Source: Cercophora sp. LCS_1
Lineage: Eukaryota; Ascomycota; Sordariomycetes; Sordariales; Lasiosphaeriaceae
Assembly: GCA_036250225.1 (NCBI GenBank)
Contig: JAPZLL010000016.1
Location: forward strand, 496,001-560,000
DNA: 64,000 nt
Direction: 5' to 3'
Shown here: one piece after another, positions 33,627-44,884 of the stretch
Layout of the letters: each line of letters opens with the position of its first letter
Numbering within the stretch: position 1 is the stretch's first letter
Notes under the pieces: model-generated
Told to the model about the DNA's origin: nothing
The model's database searches: none
The model's input: only the letters and a program-made list of their open reading frames with translations
Translations under genes and position numbers: made by a program

Positions 33627-34367
33627 ATGACTGCCAACAACGAGCCGTTCTATTTGAGGTACTAGTATGAACTGTCCGAAGTCCAATCATCCCTCCGGAT
33701 GCTAACACTTGTCAGCTCCGGCCACTCTGGTCGCTTCGGCCACGAGTTCTTGGGTATGTTCCGTCAACCTTGACACCTTGGAGAAAATAAGCTAATTGTG
33801 TCGCCTGTCTCCAGAGTTCGATTTCCGCGCCGTCGGTGATGGACGAAGTGCCACTGCTCGCTATGCGAACAACTCGAACTACCGTAACGACAGTCTGATC
33901 CGCAAAGAGAGTACGATGAACCACAGTCACACCCCAAGAGGACAAGCATGCTGATGCGAGCCGGTAGTGTGCGTCAGCTCGCTAGTTATCGACGAGATCA
34001 AACGCATCATCAAGCAGAGCGAGATCATGAAGTATGCCGCCCAGAAGCGCTTGTCTTTGCGCAGTATTGACAACCAGACAGGGAAGATGACGGAAAGTGG
34101 CCTACTAAGAACAAGGACGGCAAACAGGAACTCGAGATCCGGCTTGGAAACGATCACATTTCCTTCGAGGTGAGTCGATGGCGCAAGGCTTTGCATCGTT
34201 CTACATGCGACTAACCAGCCGCATAGACCGCCAAGATTGGCTCGATCAACGACGTGACGGAATCGGCAGACCCGGAAGGTCTGCGGGTCTTCTACTACCT
34301 AGTGCAAGATCTCAAGGCACTCGTTTTCAGTCTAATCGCGCTGCACTTCAAGATCAAGCCTATTTAA
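33627..34367 (+). CDS. mago: Mago nashi, exon-junction-complex core subunit
   Basis: Six exons (33627-33664, 33716-33753, 33815-33910, 33968-34031, 34082-34169, 34227-34367) join to 154 aa, against about 146-150 aa elsewhere. The product reads FYLRYYSGHSGRFGHEFLEF, ARYANNSNYRNDSLIRKE, DEIKRIIKQSEIMKEDD, KQELEIRLGNDHISFETAKI and DPEGLRVFYYLVQDLKALVF, ending HFKIKPI, essentially the canonical protein. Mago pairs with Y14 and locks eIF4A3 onto spliced mRNA. Five introns of about 50-60 nt interrupt only 465 coding bases, with two exons of 38 nt. Each junction was checked for phase. Confidence 0.97.
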
Positions 34368-35723
34368 ATGGCAACATAACGATGTTCGAGAAGATTGATA
34401 CCCTTGGAGGGCAACTGATTTCGGCGGTTGTGGTCGGCGTTTGGGAGTAGGTTGGGTCGCAGTTGTGGTTTACCAAAAAAGAAAGCAACCATTGCATGTA
34501 TTTATAGATCCGGATTCAAGTGTGAGAGGTTCCGGGAATCAGCCGTAAATGTCGTGTGATTCGGCGCCGTTCTCCGGGGTCTGCGGCCCCGAACACCGAT
34601 CGACGCAGCGGCCCCAAGCCCGGACCGTGCGGAACGCCAGCAGTTCGCCGGGGTTGTTCTCGGCCACGTCTCGTTGTGTGACTGGAATAAGCCACACCTC
34701 CTCCTCTGCCGAACACATGCGACATGGCAGTTAGCGCTGACCCAATCAAATCTGGACAGCTGGGTGTTTGACTCCACGATCGATTGATGGCGCGGGGCGA
34801 TGAATAGCTGGTGGCAGTCTACTTCACCTCCCGAAACCAGCAGGTGTTCTGACTGGACGGCGCAGTGCAAGCGGCAGTAAAATCTGTGGTTACCACCAGT
34901 CGATACGCCGTGGGGGGCTCTAAAATAGCGAGCTCGCTTCCAAACGCCGATGGTTTCTGATGGTGGTGAGGTTGGGAAGCGGGACGCAGCTCAACTGCGC
35001 GGCGCTCACTTCTCAGCCCTTTCTGTTGGCGAGGTGGGGTGAAGATTTGACACTGACACCAGCAGACCGCCAGCTGCAACCCACCTGTCCCGGCTTCTCG
35101 ACCCCATAATTCTTTCTTGCAGCATCGTTTCCGTCAGCCTTAAAGCGCTGTCACGGCATCACCAGGTTCTCGTCATTGCTGGTCCACCCTTGGGTCATCC
35201 TTTTCGCGCCCAGTACAACCCCAATCGTGCTTTTTTTTTTTTTTTGCGACTGCGCTACCATAGTCGACATCAGGGCTTTCTTCCATCGTCCCGTCGATTT
35301 TGCCTCCCTCCCCCGCCCTCCCGTGCCGCCACGGACCGTTCGTCGTCGCCCTAAAGCCAGGCGCAAGTGACCGTGCTTCTTCCCCGCGATCTGGCGATCC
35401 ATGGCGCTCCACTGATCGAGCCTACCACGAGACCATCGGTTGCCGTCACCCACAAGCACAACGGTGCACCGTTCGGAGTCGAGCTTGCGAATAACCTAAT
35501 CTCGAAATTTCATTGAGGCTGCCCTGACGGGCGAGGGCCTCCGTCCAAATCCCATTTGGGACAGGTGACCGCCACCTACATTCTCATCCACCCTTCGCGG
35601 CGCGCCGCTCCCCTGGTGCTATCCCCCAGCGGATCCACACGCTTTGTGTCCCGAGTTATACATCGCCAAAGCTTCCCGCATCCCTCGTCCGATCGCCCAG
35701 CGCGCCACCAGGAGGTCGAGGCC
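34368..35723. other. Intergenic region and long leader before GID4
   Basis: 1.36 kb with a T tract at about 35231-35244. The GID4 frame is open upstream to 35556 but that stretch lacks family similarity; no other gene supported. Confidence 0.45.
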
Positions 35724-37047
35724 ATGCCCACACCTTCATCCAACAACGCGCCTGATCCTCCATCACCGCGCTCGCCGCGCCCCTTCACATTTTCGTCATG
35801 TCCCGACCCCGATGAAGCAGCTCATCAATCGCATCTTAGTCAGTCCCAACAAGTCCTACCACCGACGCACACGGATCAGTCACCCTCGAGCTGGCGGGGA
35901 GATCTCTTATCCGACTTGCCCGGCGCCGTGCAACCCCCAGCGAACGACGAGATTTCGCTGTCCCGATCAGTCACCATGTCTCCAGGGCCCCAACTAGACG
36001 CGGGTCGCGACGTAGAGATGGGACAAGGATCTGAGGCTCCCGCCCGTCAGAGCGGGAGCGATGGTGAAGAGGATGGACATAAGAGCGCGGATCTGGATAT
36101 GATGGGTGTCAATAATGATCCCGAGCAAGCTGCTCGAACAAGGGGCATGGTTGGAGAGAACAGCAGGACAGGCGCCGCAACCAGAACAGCGAGCTTCAGT
36201 GGAGGCGCGGAGAGAGGAAAGCAACGAACCGCAATCGTCTCGCCGAACCCGGATTTGGTCGAGGAGGATGCGTGGGATCTAATGGGAAACTCGATGCGCT
36301 GGGTTGAGGATAGCGGGCTGGCGGGCATGGGATACGAATACTCGCATACGAGGATAATCCCGACATCGTCGTCATCTTACTTACGGCCGGGAAGTCGATT
36401 TACAGGAACACAACAGTCAGAGCGACAACGGTACGATGTGCAAGTCGAGATAAAGCACGTTGACCTGCGCGAATCCTTCCTGTGCGGGTATCTGAAAATA
36501 CAAGGTACGTCAAGGGTCTATCACGAACTCGCGCTCTGTCCCATCGCCCGTGTTTAGTACTAACTTCACCAGGGCTGACGGACGACCATCCGACCTTGAC
36601 AACATACTTTGAGGGCGAGATCATCGGTCCCAAGTATGGGTTTACAACGCAACATCCCTCTTGGGGTGCCACGGATAAAATCGATCTTTCGCACTGGGCA
36701 AAGTTCCCAGCCTTCCGCCCTTACCAGAAACAAGCACGTAAAAATGGCAGTGCGGCAGTCGACATGACTGGTCGCGATAGCTTGTTCATGCGTTGGAAGG
36801 AACATTTCCTCGTGCCGAATCACAGGGTGCGGACAATTAATGGCGCAAGTTTTGAGGGTTTTTATTATATATGTTTCAATCAGGCGCATGGCGAGGTCAG
36901 CGGTATTTATTTCCACAGCAGAAGCGAAAAGTGAGTTCCGCTTCCCTAAAGTACAAGCTTCCTAGCTGACCAAATAGTAGGTTTCAACAGCTGGAGCTGA
37001 AGCACGTGCCCGACAAGGGATGCTTCGATGCCATGGAGTTCAGATGA
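35724..37047 (+). CDS. GID4: GID4/Vid24 substrate receptor of the GID/CTLH ubiquitin ligase
   Basis: Exons 35724-36504, 36573-36930 and 36981-37047 give 401 aa (introns 68 and 50 nt). The N-terminal 220 residues are Pro/Ser-rich and disordered. The beta-barrel follows: SSSYLRPGSRFTGTQQS, VEIKHVDLRESFLCGYLKIQ joined to GLTDDHPTLTTYFEGEIIG, WGATDKIDLSHWAKFPAF, SLFMRWKEHFLVPNH, GASFEGFYYICFNQ and the exon-3 end FQQLELKHV, with C-terminal MEFR. In yeast this protein reads Pro/N-terminal degrons on gluconeogenic enzymes and delivers them to the E3 core when glucose returns. I chose the start MPTPSSNN; the frame is open further upstream. Convergent with TRM11. Confidence 0.93.
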
Positions 37048-37586
37048 AACCAGAGCCAGGGTGGTTATGACACGATGAAAGTTGGCATATATTTTACATG
37101 GGATGACGCAGATTACGCCACACGAGACGGAGAGCGCTCGAGCAGGACAATATCAGCGAAGTCAAAAGCTCACTGGGCATATTACTTTGAGCCACTTCCT
37201 CTTCTTTTTTTTTCTTACCCATGACGCATCGGCTGGGTTGGCTTTGCTTGAATCTCTATGTCGGTTTGGGCGGATGATATCAGATCATTTATGGTTGTTC
37301 TTGCATCTTTTTCGTCCTTGGGCCGGGGTCGGACGGAGGCGGGGACTTTTGCTTTTATTTTCCATTTGCAAAGACATTAGGATAGCAGATGGAAATGTCA
37401 CTGTTAGGCACATGCAGCGGTAGGGTTGATCTGGTTGAACAGACAGGAAGGAGCAGGCTGGAAGGATAATCGGGGGCCTGCGGAAACAACAGTATCATTT
37501 ATTATCAGGCAAGAATCCGAAACAGGGATAAAGTCGAAAACACGGTCACGGTGAAGCGAAGGGTCGCATACTCTCTTTGTATATGC
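37048..37586. other. Convergent 3' region of GID4 and TRM11
   Basis: 539 bp between facing stop codons; both transcript ends should lie here. A frame at 37082-37423 has no domain signature. Confidence 0.5.
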
Positions 37587-39162
37587 TTACTGGGTATCTA
37601 AGAAAGATGGGTCACCTTGACCGTTAGTTTCTGAGGTTTGCTCGTCTGACTGAAACCCGAGAAAGTAGGCTTTCCGGAAGGGATTGAGCTCGTCGGCGGA
37701 CTTGCCAACGATTTTCCTGCTCTCCTCTTCTCGCCTCCTCATGGCCTCTTGGTCGACCTGGGCGTCCGGAATCCGGCGATATGTGATCAGCCTTCGTGAC
37801 CATTTACTAAAAACCTGGGTGCACACTGAGACGGTCTCCATGTAAGGGTGGCTCGGCACCGCGATTTCCTGGTCCTGGTCGTTTGCTGTTGGCATCCAAA
37901 AGGAGAGACGGCCATCGTCGACCAGCGTCTGCGCCGCAAACTGAAGAATGTCGTTCAGCATGGCAATGAAGCTGTATGGTTTTCGTGGAGGGATGAAATC
38001 CGGATTCCTAGCAGGATGATTAGCAACAAGAACCGAACCTCTTCCCATGCAAACTCACTTGTAAATCTCCTTGCCCTTGGGAATAACCCACGGCGATTTC
38101 TCCGGATCTCTCACCCCCAACACCCTCAACCCCTCGCGCACACCATACGGCGGATCGCACACAATCCCATCAAAGATCCTCCCCGTCTTCCCATCCCCAT
38201 CCGTCCCCAACGGCCGTCGCCGTATCGGCGTATTCGTCAAATCAGCCGTAAACATACCACCCAATCCACCCAGAATCCCATACTGCTCGAAATTCCCCCT
38301 CAGCGTCTTCTTCTTCTCATCGCCCCTGATGCTCCGTCCATCGATATCGCTTCCAAACGTCAACGCGCCAAAATGCGCGCACGCAATAGGGAAACTCCCC
38401 GTGCCCACAAACGGGTCATACATGAGTTTTCCGGGAGCGGCAAGCGCCATGTTGGCCGTCACGAGCGCCAGCTCGGCGTCCATGGACGTGGTACTGATGT
38501 ACCGTCTCTTCTTCAAGTCCAGCTTCTTGGGCAGCTCGCGCGAGCCGGTGCCCAGGTACCGCCCAAAGTAGTAGTGCTTGGGGTCGGTGATGCCTAGCGG
38601 GGTTGAGTTCCAGGGCCAGTCTTCGAACAAAATGAATTCCTGGTCTGGGTTGCGCATGATGATGGGCCCCGCGAAGCCGAGATAGGAAAAGGAGTTGATC
38701 AGGGACACTTTGTCTGCGGCGGAGCGCGAGCCTTGGTAGCAGTCTAGGGTGAATTTGAAGGAGCAGGTGAGATACTGAGACCAGAGGTGGAGCGTATTTT
38801 GCTTGATGGCTGTGTGCAGGGCGTCGAGGGTTGCGCCGTGGCCCCAGAGCTCGTGGATTGTTTGCACGAGGATGCAGCGCTGGATGAGGCGGCGGGCGGC
38901 GTCTGCGGAGGGGAGGGTGACGATGCAGAAGGGAGACTGTGGTGGGTTGGTTAGTTCGTAAGCTTTTTTTTTTTTTTTAAGGGGTGGAACAATAAATGGG
39001 GAGTTATTTGAAGGGATATGAGGATATACATACTTCTAGGCTGTATGAGACTACTTTGAGGTCAATGTTCTCGACTATGGCTACGGATTCAAGCTCGGGG
39101 AGCCGAAACGTCTCATGAGACTGAGAAAATCGGACGAGGTAGTCCATTTTTGCGATTGTCAT
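37587..39162 (-). CDS. TRM11: tRNA (guanine10-N2) methyltransferase catalytic subunit Trm11
   Basis: Exons 39162-39034, 38936-38059 and 38007-37587 close to 475 aa (yeast Trm11 is 433 aa). Exon 1 gives MTIAKMDYLVRFSQSHETFR, the usual opening. The THUMP-like N-terminal half is followed by the methyltransferase: SAM loop YDPFVGTGSFP near residue 217, SDIDGRSIRG, and catalytic motif IVCDPPYGVREG near residue 303; KPYSFIAMLNDILQFAA and DDGRLSFWMP follow in exon 3. With Trm112 it makes m2G10 in cytoplasmic tRNAs. It shares a 390-bp divergent promoter with RPP40. A T tract (about 38967-38978) lies inside intron 1. Confidence 0.95.
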
Positions 39163-39552
39163 CTTGTAGTGGTAAAATGGCTGTTTTTACCCGTATATGT
39201 CAAAATATTTGTAAAAGAGTGACTTTGGCGGGGTTGCCTTTGCCCCGACCTTTTCGTGAGCCTGACTCACTTGAGCTTGAGTTCAGGGGAGGTTTGGGCT
39301 GTTCAAAACAGAAACGCAAAAATGGGGTTGAAAGGTAACGTAGAGCGCACATTGGGGTTTGTCTATCACTGCGCACAGACAATTTGGAAGTGAACAGCCA
39401 ATCGTAAGCTTCTAAAGCTTAGCTACACGCCTACCGCGGCTTTATAGCAGCCCTTTCCCCAAGATTTTGCCCACTCAGATTTGGCTTGGCCAATCCATCA
39501 CCAGGTCACATTTCTTCAAGAACCCGTTTCCAGGCGATCTCCAGCTACCGAA
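39163..39552. promoter_or_regulatory. Divergent promoter of TRM11 and RPP40
   Basis: 390 bp between start codons of two tRNA-processing genes; joint expression is plausible but only inferred from arrangement. Confidence 0.4.
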
Positions 39553-40876
39553 ATGCTGTCATTCCGGGATCCAGCAGTATATCAGACCTCAAAATGCTTT
39601 GCGACCTACGGTGTTATGGGCCATTTGGACCCCAAACAGCCACCATTCAAAGGCAAGCCATGGGCACCACTTACAAACCAGGATTTCGTTCACACGGTAT
39701 GCCATACATGTTTTTTTATCCCACGGATTTCGACAATGTCTTACCTGATATCTAGGCTACTTTAGTCATACCAGAGGAAGCCCTTGAGTCCATACAGCCC
39801 ATGCTGCAAGAAAAACTTGCTGCCCCGTTGTTCCGTCTTGTTGTTATGTCTCTGCATGACGTCTTGGGTGGGGACTTCTTCACCGAGTATATCAAAAAAG
39901 GTAGGCAGCCCATGTTATAAGTGAAATAACCGGCGGTTCTAATGTCGTTTGCAGGGAGCGTCATGATGCTCTCAAAGGGAAGGAGAGGCATTGACAACGT
40001 CTTCATGCTGAAGCACGGTAAGACTGACATAACCCTGATTGAGTTGCCACTAAACAGCCTCAGGGCTTTTGACCATGCTCCTTGACAAGGAGGCTTATGA
40101 GCGAGCGGGTTTAGTGGGCACCCCTCACGGTGCCAAAGGAAAGCGGGGGCTGAAGCCTCGATGGAGTAAGCCCCACGACCACGAGTTGATGATCTCCGCT
40201 GATGTGTCTCAGTCGTGGAGTATGATCTTAAGGGGGACTCGATGTTTCCCGGTAGAAAAGGATTTGATAGGTTGGTCTATGCGAGCAAGAACGTCTTCAA
40301 CGTGCCAGCGACTTGGCTCTTCTGCAACCTTTCCGGCAACGGTACGTATTTGTCAGGTTACATGCGGAGACTTCTGACCGTTCAAAAGGGCCTAAGCCTG
40401 ACCCGTTATTGCAATTCTCCCCGACCAGCTGCGTCGCCAGTCCAGAAACCTCAAAGAGCATTGAGACCAAATTACCGACGTTAAAACCGCCCGTGGAGTT
40501 GCTAGTTCCTGCAGCCAGGGAGGATTTTGAGACCTTCGCAACAGAGGTCTATGAATGGCTATCTCTGGTTCGACTGGGAAGCCCTCGGGTCCACCCCAAA
40601 GACGAAATTGACCCATTCCTCAGTCGATACCAAGTCCCAGGCGTGGAACGGCAGGCCAATGTTCGCGTCATCACCTGGGAGGGATTCCTCGCTCCGTCCT
40701 GGTCTCGAAAGATCCTCATTGATATTATCACAACTCTGCCCACGGACACATGGTTCTCCTTTAGTACAAGCACCTTCTCGAAGGGGATAGTTGGGGACAA
40801 CTCAGAGTGTACGATCCTCCGGCCGCAAGACTCAAACGGCGAGTATATCCTGTGGGAGGTAAAGCCTCACGAATGA
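39553..40876 (+). CDS. RPP40: RNase P/MRP protein subunit, Rpp40 family
   Basis: Six exons (39553-39696, 39756-39900, 39955-40017, 40064-40165, 40213-40341, 40389-40876) join in phase to 356 aa. The N-terminus MLSFRDPAVYQTSKC followed by HLDPKQPPFKGKPW fits the p40 subunit, as do the middle VEYDLKGDSMFPGRKGFDRL, ATWLFCNLSGNG and the C-terminal APSWSRKILIDII and GEYILWEVKPHE. An in-frame ATG at 39481 would extend it by 24 residues without support. The protein is part of the nuclear ribonucleoprotein that removes tRNA 5' leaders. The family call rests on recall of its pattern rather than on a catalytic motif, so it is less certain than the gene model. Stop codon 15 nt from that of the convergent ankyrin gene. 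Confidence 0.75.
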
Positions 40877-40891
40877 TCAGCTCCCTGGGTA

Positions 40892-41542
40892 TCAATTCTG
40901 CCTCGGCCGGACACTCCTCTCCTCGCTCATGCCTTCTCCATTGAGGGCTTCTTCAACAAGCCGCCGCAACTCCGCCTGACCCTCAGGCGTCTGGAAGTCA
41001 GGTCTTGCTGCGAGCTCCTCTATCCTTCTGCGAAACTCGGGGTCCGGTTGTTGCTCCTCCACTTCCGCCTCGTCCATGGTTCCGACTGTAACTTGCAATC
41101 CCTCGGGCGCTGGTGGGAGGTCTGGTGTGTCGGAGGCATCATCGCTTGTTGTTCCATTGGTCGCAGGAGTTGTCTCGCGGCCTTTGAGATACTGCACTAC
41201 CTCCGGCCATTCATCTTCGGCTTCTAGCTTCTCTCTGGCTGTCTGGTTTTCGTCGTTCTTCAGGCTCGGGTCGAGGGAAAGCTCTTCGACAAGGACGCGG
41301 GCAGCCGCAACGGTTTCTACAACAAACAGCGCTGTTTCGCCGTCTTCGTCGCGGATATCGACGGGGACTTTGTAGTCAGAAACGAGCTTTCGGAGGAGAT
41401 CCAGATGATTGTAGCTGGCGGCAGCATGGACGAGCGAATAGCCATAATCATCCTGTCCTGCAGCAATAGAGTTGTCCTCCTCAAGCAGCTCGAGGAGGAG
41501 GGCCGGGCTATCAGCCGCAAGGAGGTAGGGGTTCGGCGGCAT
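40892..41542 (-). CDS. Small ankyrin-repeat protein (yeast YGL242C / S. pombe SPAC105.02c type)
   Basis: Single exon, 216 aa. Two clear ankyrin units: DDYGYSLVHAAASYNHLDLL and RDEDGETALFVVETVAAARVL, with a third degenerate one near DPSLKNDENQTAREKLEAE. A disordered middle (TTPATNGTTSDDASDTPDLP) leads to an acidic helical C-terminus (PDPEFRRRIEELAARPDFQ). Length and layout match the small conserved fungal ankyrin protein of unknown function. No sign of decay, in contrast to the ankyrin remnants at 9-11 kb. Confidence 0.85.
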   Translation of the reverse strand: MPPNPYLLAADSPALLLELLEEDNSIAAGQDDYGYSLVHAAASYNHLDLLRKLVSDYKVPVDIRDEDGETALFVVETVAAARVLVEELSLDPSLKNDENQTAREKLEAEDEWPEVVQYLKGRETTPATNGTTSDDASDTPDLPPAPEGLQVTVGTMDEAEVEEQQPDPEFRRRIEELAARPDFQTPEGQAELRRLVEEALNGEGMSEERSVRPRQN

Positions 41543-42415
41543 GGCGAGTACTATAGAAGGCTCAATCCGAAACCAAGAGGAATTGGCAAGTAAACTTTAC
41601 GGCTTTCAATGCTGGATATGTTGAAACACAAACAGTGGACAGCAGAAACAAAATTTTGGCGGGGCAGATGCTTGACGCGGGGTGCGCCTTGGATCTTCAC
41701 GCGTCAACCCCTCCTTGCCCCTCCCGTCAGATTGGATCGGCCGGTGTGACGCACAGCTGGAGGCCCCGCCAAGCGAGACCTGACCCTCTGAGAACCCTAA
41801 CAGTCAGTGAAGTCCAATGCCCTCCAGCATTTCAGCCCAAAATCCCATGCGCTCGAACATTGGCCAACAAGACGGGACCGTTTGGTCAATTGGCATGCGT
41901 TGAAGCTATATGCTGTAGTTTTCGACTCGTTTTTCCGTTCGCCAGGTATTCAGGCGAGATTCAAGTCAGAACGGTTAAGCCAGGGACGTTCGGTGCCGTT
42001 GAAGCGCTTGGATCCGGGTGGCTGAGCTCCTACAAGAAAACTCAGAACGTAGAAATCCGTCCTCAATTACGCCTCAGAAAATGACTGTTCGGCCAATTCA
42101 TCTCGAGTTCAGGCCTCACCCGTAGGAAGGATTTGTAGGGATTCTTTGACTCATGCAGCTCACCTAAGGCTCGTGTGGAGCGCTATGGCTCGTCCCATGG
42201 GCACCTTTCTTCGATACATATATCGTCCGGGCCGCCTGCCTGGCAGAGTCTCAAAAGGCATTCTTCATTCTCTTCAAAGCAACTACCATCAAAGGACCGT
42301 ACCACTGGCGCCTTCCACCAAGACAAACTGGAACTTGCCTCCGCTGACCGCTAATTTCACAATTCACCATCCCACTTTCTCTCTGCAATTCTCAACCCAA
42401 GTGACCCATTGCAAG
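41543..42415. other. Upstream region of the tRNA ligase, with an in-frame basic extension
   Basis: About 870 bp. A frame at 41635-42084 has no recognisable domain. From 42146 the frame is open and continuous with the tRNA ligase and encodes 90 residues without any Asp or Glu (see findings). Confidence 0.45.
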
Positions 42416-44884
42416 ATGGCGGAAACCGGCGCAAACATGTCGGAGACACCGCTTGCCTCGAAATACAAGGCGTCCACCGACTTCGCAAAGGACGCCGAGG
42501 GGATGACAGTACCCTACGTGAGCCAAGATATCCAGGAAGTTGCCGAGATGATCCGCGGCCTGGAGGGCTCTGGCAAGAAGAAGACGGGAATCAGCTGCAA
42601 GAAGACCAAGTACGCTGTTACCGGTTCGCCTGATGGTATCACAGTCGACTCTTGGCGGTTCCATGATTGGGATTACAAGAAGAGTCACCTCCCAACGTAC
42701 GCCCGAGGGTTGTTCACCACCCGCAACACCCATGGGGTTCCCGAGATCGCAATTCGTGGCTACGACAAGTTCTTTAACACTGAAGAGGTGAACGAGACGA
42801 AGTGGTCCAACATTTTGCAGACGACGAAGGGGCCCTACGAGCTCACTCTGAAGGAGAACGGGTGCATCATCTTCATCAGCGGTTTGGAAGACGGCACACT
42901 CCTTGTTTGCAGCAAACACTCTACCGGCGATCGCAGCGATGTCGAGGTCAGCCATGCCAGCGCCGGCGAGCAGCGTCTCGCGAGGCAGCTGGAGCGAATG
43001 GGCAAGACCAAAGAGGAGCTCGCCCGAGAGTTGAGGAAGAGGAATGCGACTGCTGTGGCGGAACTCTGCGATGACAGCTTCGAGGAGCACATTCTCGCAT
43101 ACGGCCCCGACCAGGCTGGTCTTTACCTCCATGGCATCAACATCAATGTCCCTCAGTTTGTTACATACCCTTCGGCGCTGGTTCAGAAGTTCGCTGAAGA
43201 CTGGGGGTTCATCAAAACCGGCTTGATCGTGATCGATGACATCAACGAGGTCAAGCAGTTTCTAGAGGAAGTTGCCGAGACGGGTGCACATGACGGTCGG
43301 GACGTTGAGGGTTTCGTCATTCGCTGCAAACTCGCCCAGGGCAACGCGTACCAAGACTTTTTTTTCAAGTACAAGTTTGAGGAGCCGTACTTAATGTACC
43401 GACAGTGGCGAGAGTGCACCAAGGCACTCATATCGGGCAAGCAGCCGAAGTTCAAGAAGCATCAGAAGATTACGGAGGAGTATTTGGTGTACGCTCGGCA
43501 ACGACTCGCTCTTGACCGCACCTTGGCCAAAGCCTACAACCAGAATCACGGCATCATCAAGTTGCGAGATGATTTCCTCGCATGCAAGAATCTGAAGGGA
43601 GCTGATGCGGCAAACTTCGAAGGGCTGTATGGCGGGGGTGCTAGCACAGAGACGACTGGAGACGTTATCCTGGTACCCATCGCAACCATCGGATGCGGTA
43701 AGACTACGATTGCTCTGGCGCTCACCCACCTCTTCGGCTGGGGCCACATCCAGAACGACAACATCACTGGCCCCAAGCGTCCTCCAAGGTTCACCAAGTT
43801 CATCCTCGATGAGCTCGACAAGCAACCCGCTGTGTTTGCCGACCGAAATAATGCTCAAAAGCATGAGCGCAAACAGCTGATCACCGATGTCAAGATCCAG
43901 CATGCCAAGGCGAAGCTCGTCGCTCTTCACTTTGTCCACAATGATATTGACGCGATTCGCACGGAGACCCAGAACAGGGTTTTCGCGAGAGGAGACAACC
44001 ATCAGACGATCCAGGCTGCCACCGATATCAACAAGGTCCGGGGTATTATGGAAGGCTTTATCAGCAGGTTTGAGCCTTGCGACCCGGACCGTGAACCCGA
44101 CTCCGGCTTCGATGCCATTATCGACCTCGATCCGATAGTTGGCAGCCGTGCCAACCTAGAGATTGTCCTGAATGAACTTCACCGTCTCTACCCCAAGTTC
44201 GTCACCGAGGTACCAAGCCCCGAGAAGCTGGATGAGGCCATTCTGGTTGCCTTGGAGCATAAGCCAGACCTTCGACACACTATCCCTGATCGGGGCAACA
44301 ATAAGGGCAAGGACAGGCAACAAAACCAGCCCCAGCAGCAACCCAAGCAGCCGAAGAAGAAGCCTCTCGAGTACATGTCGGTTGATGTGCCCACCAAAGA
44401 TGTTCTGGAGACCTTGCAGAAGGCATTTGCTAATGCTGGGCCCGAAGTCAGCCGCTTCTACAAGCAACTTCAGGGCACGCGGCGCGTTCAACCGAAATTC
44501 CACGTCACTTTGATGCATCGGGCCAGCGCGAAGGAGCGCCCGGAGCTCTGGGAGAAGTACAAATTTATCCACGACACCGAATCGGAGAATACACCTGACG
44601 GAAGGCTCGGGGAGATGGAGGTCATCCTGGAGCGAGTTGTATTTGACGACAGACTGATGGCCATCATGGTGAGGCTGGTGCAAACCGGCAAGGAGACATG
44701 GGAATGTGTGAACAAAGTGGCACACATTACTGTGGGGACAAGGGATGATTCGGTCAAGCCGAGGGAGAGTAACGGCTTGCTTGAACGGTGGTTGGAGCAT
44801 GGGCCTGATGAGAAGATTCAGGACATCACTTTCGAGGGGGCTGTAACTCTGAAAGGCGTGGTTAGGGGTGTGTTGTCTCGGTAG
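42416..44884 (+). CDS. TRL1: Fungal tRNA ligase (ligase-kinase-cyclic phosphodiesterase)
   Basis: Intron-free, 822 aa from ATG 42416 (CAAGATGGCG context); 912 aa if ATG 42146 is used. Three modules are visible: the RNA ligase adenylation site LTLKENGCIIF with Lys near residue 146 and GRDVEGFVIRC (motif IV type); the polynucleotide kinase P-loop IATIGCGKTT near 425; and the phosphodiesterase HxT pair HVTLMH near 697 and HITVGT near 769. A Gln/Lys-rich linker (QQNQPQQQPKQPKKK) separates kinase and CPD. It heals and seals tRNA halves after intron removal and splices HAC1-type mRNA in the unfolded-protein response. The plant/fungal type differs from the animal RtcB ligase. All catalytic residues looked for are present. 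Confidence 0.96.
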   Translation: MAETGANMSETPLASKYKASTDFAKDAEGMTVPYVSQDIQEVAEMIRGLEGSGKKKTGISCKKTKYAVTGSPDGITVDSWRFHDWDYKKSHLPTYARGLFTTRNTHGVPEIAIRGYDKFFNTEEVNETKWSNILQTTKGPYELTLKENGCIIFISGLEDGTLLVCSKHSTGDRSDVEVSHASAGEQRLARQLERMGKTKEELARELRKRNATAVAELCDDSFEEHILAYGPDQAGLYLHGININVPQFVTYPSALVQKFAEDWGFIKTGLIVIDDINEVKQFLEEVAETGAHDGRDVEGFVIRCKLAQGNAYQDFFFKYKFEEPYLMYRQWRECTKALISGKQPKFKKHQKITEEYLVYARQRLALDRTLAKAYNQNHGIIKLRDDFLACKNLKGADAANFEGLYGGGASTETTGDVILVPIATIGCGKTTIALALTHLFGWGHIQNDNITGPKRPPRFTKFILDELDKQPAVFADRNNAQKHERKQLITDVKIQHAKAKLVALHFVHNDIDAIRTETQNRVFARGDNHQTIQAATDINKVRGIMEGFISRFEPCDPDREPDSGFDAIIDLDPIVGSRANLEIVLNELHRLYPKFVTEVPSPEKLDEAILVALEHKPDLRHTIPDRGNNKGKDRQQNQPQQQPKQPKKKPLEYMSVDVPTKDVLETLQKAFANAGPEVSRFYKQLQGTRRVQPKFHVTLMHRASAKERPELWEKYKFIHDTESENTPDGRLGEMEVILERVVFDDRLMAIMVRLVQTGKETWECVNKVAHITVGTRDDSVKPRESNGLLERWLEHGPDEKIQDITFEGAVTLKGVVRGVLSR

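Noticed and set aside
41635..42084. 149-codon plus-strand frame upstream of tRNA ligase
   Set aside because: No recognisable domain, no good start context, and it is not continuous with the ligase frame.
42392..43132. 246-codon minus-strand open frame
   Set aside because: Antisense to the adenylation domain of tRNA ligase; no domain of its own.
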